A program made the translations under genes and the position numbers. The notes beneath the pieces were generated by a model. It was not told the origin of the DNA and made no database searches. It was given only the letters and a program-made list of their open reading frames with translations. A stretch of 16,006 bases of DNA from Roseovarius sp. (lineage in GTDB: Bacteria; Pseudomonadota; Alphaproteobacteria; Rhodobacterales; Rhodobacteraceae): positions 1 to 16,006 of the forward strand of contig JAASSQ010000041.1 of NCBI GenBank assembly GCA_021767845.1, in the 5' to 3' direction. Below, piece by piece: positions 14,374 to 16,006 of this stretch. The number at the start of each line of letters is the position of its first letter. The first letter of the stretch is position 1.

Positions 14374-15129
14374 ATGAACGTCAAACCGGACTTCTCAAAG
14401 GGCAAGAACTACGCCGAAACCGCCCCGGCCTTCCTGTCGATCTGGGACATGCAGTCCTATTACGGCGAAAGCTACATCGTCCAGAACATCAGCTTCAACG
14501 TCCACGAGGGCGAGATCCTGGCGCTCCTGGGCCGCAACGGGGCAGGCAAGACCACGACGCTGCGCTCGATCGCGCGGATGGACAATCCGCAGGTCAACCA
14601 CGGCGAGATCTGGCTCGATCACCAGCCCCTGCACAAGATGAAAAGCCACGAGGCAGCGGTCGCCGGGATCGGTCTGGTGCCCGAGGATCGCTGCATCATC
14701 CCCGGCCTCACGGTCGAGGAAAACCTGGAACTGGCGCAGATCGCCCCGCCGGTCGGCTGGTCGCTGGAACGGCTCTACGATCTCTTCCCGCGGCTCAAGG
14801 AACGGCGCAAGCAGGAAGGCGTGACGCTCTCGGGCGGCGAACAGCAGATGCTGGCCGTGGCCCGCGCGCTGGCGCGTGACATCAAGGTGCTGCTGCTCGA
14901 CGAACCCTACGAGGGGCTCGCCCCCGTCATCGTGGACGAGATCGAGAAGACGCTTCGCGTCATCAAGGAACAGGGCATGACCACGATCCTCGTGGAACAG
15001 AACGCCATCCGCGCGCTGGAACTGGCCGACCGGGCCGTGATTCTCGACACCGGGTCGATCGTCTTCGACGGCTCGGCCTCCGAAGTGCTCGAGAACGAGG
15101 AACTGCGGTCCGAATACCTGGCCATCTGA
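14374..15129 (+). CDS. livF: HAAT ABC transporter ATP-binding protein, LivF type
   Basis: A 251-residue ATPase, partner of LivG. Walker A is GRNGAGKTT (53-61), the signature LSGGEQQ (152-158) and Walker B VLLLDEP (172-178). The Q-loop position is glutamate (VPEDR, E104) and the switch position is Q209 (VEQN); both are normal in LivF and not a sign of inactivity. An N-terminal extension of about 20 residues (MNVKPDFSKGKNYAETAPAF) precedes the usual start of the domain. AGGAG lies 8 nt before the ATG. It is the last transporter gene, 91 nt before acs. Confidence 0.93.
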   Translation: MNVKPDFSKGKNYAETAPAFLSIWDMQSYYGESYIVQNISFNVHEGEILALLGRNGAGKTTTLRSIARMDNPQVNHGEIWLDHQPLHKMKSHEAAVAGIGLVPEDRCIIPGLTVEENLELAQIAPPVGWSLERLYDLFPRLKERRKQEGVTLSGGEQQMLAVARALARDIKVLLLDEPYEGLAPVIVDEIEKTLRVIKEQGMTTILVEQNAIRALELADRAVILDTGSIVFDGSASEVLENEELRSEYLAI

Positions 15130-15131
15130 CG

Positions 15132-15162
15132 GCCGGACCCCGTTGCCTGCCGGACCCGTTGC
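15132..15162 (+). repeat. Short tandem near-repeat downstream of livF
   Basis: GCCGGACCCCGTTGC (15132-15146) recurs as GCCGGACCCGTTGC (15149-15162), differing by one C, directly after the livF stop. It overlaps the imperfect hairpin listed next. No function is evident. Confidence 0.55.
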
Positions 15163-15178
15163 ACGGGCGCCGGCGGGC
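15145..15178 (+). promoter_or_regulatory. Imperfect hairpin between livF and acs
   Basis: An outer stem of 9 pairs with one G-U (15145-15153 with 15170-15178) encloses, after small bulges, an inner stem CCCGT/ACGGG (15155-15159 with 15163-15167). No T-run follows, so complete termination is unlikely. It may dampen read-through or mark an mRNA processing point between transporter and acs. A separate acs promoter in the remaining about 40 nt is not obvious. Confidence 0.4.
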
Positions 15179-15220
15179 CCCTACCCTGCCCAAAGCATTT
15201 CAAGAAGGAAAAGGTCAGAT

Positions 15221-16006
15221 ATGTCCGACAAAACCTATCCGCCCTCTGCCGACTTCGCCGCCAAGGCGCATATCGACGCCGCGAAATACGAAAAGCTCTA
15301 CGCCGCCTCGGTCAACGATCCCGAGTCGTTCTGGGCCGAGCACGGCAAGCGCGTGGACTGGATCAAGCCGTTTTCCAAGGTGAAGGATGTCAATTTCGAT
15401 TTCGGCAATGTCTCGATCAAATGGTTCGAGGACGGCACCCTGAACGTCGCGGCCAATTGCATCGACCGCCATCTCGAAACCCGCGGCGACCAGACCGCGA
15501 TCATCTGGGAACCCGACGAGCCGGGCGACGAGGCGCAGCACATCACCTACCGCGAGCTGCACGCGCAGGTCTGCAAGATGTCCAACGTGCTCAAGAACCT
15601 CGGCGTCGGCAAGGGCGACCGCGTGGTGCTCTACCTGCCGATGATCCCCGAGGCGGCCTATGCCATGCTGGCCTGTGCGCGGATCGGCGCGATCCACTCG
15701 GTCGTCTTCGCCGGCTTCTCGCCCGACGCGCTCGGCGCGCGGGTGAACGGCTGCGACGCCAAGCTGGTCATCACCGCCGACACCGCTCCGCGCGGCGGCC
15801 GCAAGACCAAGCTCAAGGACAACGTGAACCAGGCGCTGCTGCATGACGTGGCCGACGTGAAATGCCTTGTCGTCCAGCGCACCGGCGACCAGATCGCCTG
15901 GCGCTCGGAAGGCGACTACTGGCTGCACGAGGAAATGGACAAGGTCGATGCCGACTGCCCGCCCGAGGAAATGAACGCCGAAGACCCGCTCTTCATCCTC
16001 TATACC
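15221..16006 (+). CDS. acs: Acetyl-CoA synthetase (AMP-forming), N-terminal part; runs off the window
   Basis: Only the first 262 codons are present, about 40% of the usual 650 or so residues; the frame is open to the last base. The sequence matches acetyl-CoA synthetase closely: SVNDPESFWAEHGKRVDWIKPFSKVKD in the ACAS N-terminal domain, then NVAANCIDRHLETRGDQTAIIWEPDEPG, GVGKGDRVVLYLPMIPEAAYAMLACARIGAIHSVVFAGFSPDAL, and TADTAPRGGRKTKLK. The window ends at LFILYT, just before the expected STGKPKG nucleotide-binding loop. The enzyme activates acetate to acetyl-CoA with ATP in the cytoplasm. ATG 15221 is supported by a purine-rich stretch (AAGGAAAAGG) upstream. It follows livF by 91 nt on the same strand, so it may share its transcript. 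Acetylation control at the C-terminal lysine cannot be judged because that part is outside the window. Confidence 0.96.
   Translation, partial: MSDKTYPPSADFAAKAHIDAAKYEKLYAASVNDPESFWAEHGKRVDWIKPFSKVKDVNFDFGNVSIKWFEDGTLNVAANCIDRHLETRGDQTAIIWEPDEPGDEAQHITYRELHAQVCKMSNVLKNLGVGKGDRVVLYLPMIPEAAYAMLACARIGAIHSVVFAGFSPDALGARVNGCDAKLVITADTAPRGGRKTKLKDNVNQALLHDVADVKCLVVQRTGDQIAWRSEGDYWLHEEMDKVDADCPPEEMNAEDPLFILYT

Noticed and set aside
14374..15129. LivF with apparently altered Q-loop (Glu) and switch position (Gln)
   Set aside because: VPEGR-type and VEQN-type sequences are normal in LivF proteins, so these are not evidence of an inactive ATPase.

Overview
The window reads as a high-GC alphaproteobacterial chromosome segment, most likely from the Rhodobacterales (Roseobacter/Paracoccus-type). 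The evidence is gene content and style rather than a marker gene: compact operons with 4-nt overlaps, G/C at third codon positions, a sodium:solute-symporter histidine kinase beside acs, an ScfR-type XRE regulator, a small DksA paralogue and an FnrL-like box. There are no rRNA or tRNA genes, insertion sequences, CRISPR arrays or phage genes. No gap between genes exceeds 300 bases; the longest is the 223-nt divergent region at 9673-9895.

Layout. (A) 7-2784, minus strand: a C4 zinc-finger DksA-like protein, a 69-residue acidic helical protein and an enoyl-CoA hydratase/3-hydroxyacyl-CoA dehydrogenase fusion in which most catalytic residues are replaced. (B) 2785-3772: an intergenic region with a good FNR/FnrL-type palindrome, then a plus-strand metallo-beta-lactamase-fold protein of the persulfide dioxygenase/Blh group. 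(C) 3787-9672, minus strand: a run of five genes, transcribed as ScfR-like XRE regulator, stand-alone receiver, two-TM small protein, SSS-family (CbrA/CrbS-like) sensor histidine kinase, and an orphan FliM/SpoA-domain protein. (D) 9673-9895: divergent promoter/operator region. (E) 9896-16006, plus strand: a complete HAAT-type ABC transporter (Tat-signal binding protein, LivH, LivM, LivG, LivF), then the first 262 codons of acetyl-CoA synthetase (acs), cut by the window end.

How the genes may work together. In gammaproteobacteria the SSS kinase CrbS, with CrbR, controls acs (the acetate switch), and ScfR-family XRE regulators respond to short-chain acyl-CoAs. Here one of each lies in a single operon, divergent from an ABC transporter that leads into acs. 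The simplest reading, an inference, is a short-chain carboxylate (perhaps acetate) sensing, uptake and activation module. The kinase's apparent partner is a receiver with no output domain, and a FliM-like protein follows the kinase, so part of the output may be protein-protein and possibly act on motility. This arrangement is the most interesting feature of the window. Second is the beta-oxidation fusion protein, which keeps the fold but has lost the dehydrogenase His, Ser and Asn.
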